Below are positions 63,501 through 64,000 of a stretch of 64,000 bases of DNA, one piece after another. Source of the stretch: Buchnera aphidicola (Aphis nerii) (GTDB lineage Bacteria > Pseudomonadota > Gammaproteobacteria > Enterobacterales > Enterobacteriaceae). Numbering within the stretch: the stretch's first letter is position 1; each line of letters opens with the position of its first letter. The notes below the pieces were generated by a model. That model saw nothing but the letters and a program-made list of their open reading frames with translations, had not been told where the DNA came from and ran no database searches. The translations under genes were made by a program, and so were the position numbers. The DNA lies in assembly GCF_005083105.1 (NCBI RefSeq), contig NZ_CP034885.1, forward strand, positions 134,244-198,243. The letters are read 5' to 3'.

Positions 63501-63533
63501 TAATTTTATTTTTTACAAAAATATAAAAAATTT

Positions 63534-64000
63534 TTAAATTTTACAAACTATTACAAGTGCTTTTCTAAGTATAATGTTATTAAAACTAAAACCATTTCGT
63601 TTTACTGAAATAATATGATTAGGTTGTATTTCTGTTGAATTTTCGGTTAATATAATATTATGAATGTTTGGATTAAAAACTTCATTTTTTTTGCCTTCTT
63701 TTTTTACTCCAAATTCATATATTATTTTTAATAAAGACTTTAATGTTAATTCTATTCCTTGAATTAAAGGTTCTTTATTTAAATCTAATTTTTTAGAAAG
63801 AGTTAAAGTATTTTCTAATACTTCTATAATTGGTATAATTTTTTTAAAAAATTGCTCTTTTTTTATAATTTTTATATTTTTAATTTCTATTTCAGCATTT
63901 TTTTTTATATTTTCTATATGTGCTAAATGTCTTAATTGTATATCATATATTTTTTTTTCATTATTTGATATTTTCTCTTTTAATTCGTTTAATTCGTTTA
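63534..64000 (-). CDS. grpE: Nucleotide exchange factor GrpE (N-terminus beyond window end)
   Basis: About 155 residues of the C-terminal part, running off the window end; E. coli GrpE has 197. The upstream part is the long coiled helix (N-E-L-N-E-L-K-E-K-I repeats, then the R-H-L-A-H-I-E-N segment). The beta-wing domain follows, with the V-F-N-P-N-I-H-N-I strand region and an ending I-L-R-K-A-L-V-I-V. GrpE releases ADP from DnaK, encoded at 25407. The wing is rather diverged, with lysine-rich insertions. Some Buchnera carry two grpE copies; whether another exists here cannot be seen. The start and promoter lie outside. Confidence 0.88.
   Translation of the reverse strand, partial: NELNELKEKISNNEKKIYDIQLRHLAHIENIKKNAEIEIKNIKIIKKEQFFKKIIPIIEVLENTLTLSKKLDLNKEPLIQGIELTLKSLLKIIYEFGVKKEGKKNEVFNPNIHNIILTENSTEIQPNHIISVKRNGFSFNNIILRKALVIVCKI

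Overview
The window is a strongly AT-rich stretch of a small Gammaproteobacterial symbiont genome. It is packed with single-copy housekeeping genes that closely resemble Escherichia coli proteins, with short spacers, long A/T homopolymers and no mobile elements. Gene content and order are those I associate with Buchnera aphidicola, the primary endosymbiont of aphids. I cannot fix the strain from sequence alone. I see no tRNA, rRNA, CRISPR array, insertion sequence, prophage or defence system.

Layout. 1-3321: end of pheT, then ihfA, queA, tgt and yajC on the plus strand. 3347-6322: glyS and glyQ on the minus strand. 6483-8417: folE, nfo, rplY; then yabI on the minus strand. 9416-27323 is the E. 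coli 0-1.5 minute region in inverted orientation: surA, rsmA, apaH (+), folA, carB, carA, dapB, ispH, lspA, ileS, ribF (-), rpsT (+), dnaJ, dnaK (-). E. coli neighbours such as pdxA, apaG, lptD and fkpB are missing. 27663-42556 is the complete nuoA-N operon for NADH dehydrogenase I, with nuoC and nuoD fused. 42656-45384 holds alx (TerC family), folC and cvpA, all three broken by one missing base in a homopolymer. 45456-50359: prs, ispE (-), then prfA, prmC, sirB1 (+). 50369-61046: nadE (-), ackA, pta (+), then yfaE, nrdB, nrdA, gyrA (-). 61291-64000: a DUF2076 gene (+), a 2-Cys peroxiredoxin (-), a frameshifted ung (+), and the C-terminal part of grpE (-), cut by the window end.

How it fits together. 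Retained functions are translation (GlyQS, IleS, PheT, L25, S20, RF1 and its methylase, queuosine tRNA modification), aerobic respiration (complex I), acetate/ATP metabolism (AckA-Pta), nucleotide precursors (Prs, CarAB, NrdAB with YfaE), folate (FolE, FolA, FolC), NAD and FMN/FAD (NadE, RibF), isoprenoid precursors (IspE, IspH), lysine synthesis (DapB), chaperones (DnaK, DnaJ, GrpE, SurA) and some DNA repair (Nfo, Ung). CarAB and DapB fit the symbiont's role of supplying amino acids to its host: carbamoyl phosphate feeds arginine, and DapB feeds lysine.

Most notable signal. Five genes (nuoE, alx, folC, cvpA, ung) each need a single-base change inside an A or T run of 8-13 bases to give a full-length protein. 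Everything on either side of each run is well conserved. This could be recent decay, sequencing miscounts, or genes kept working by slippage at homopolymers. Regulatory signals that stand out are a good heat-shock (sigma-32-type) promoter before dnaK, a GC-rich 12-bp hairpin between dnaK and dnaJ, sigma-70-like promoters before gyrA and carA, and several terminators between convergent genes. I did not find a new kind of biological system here.
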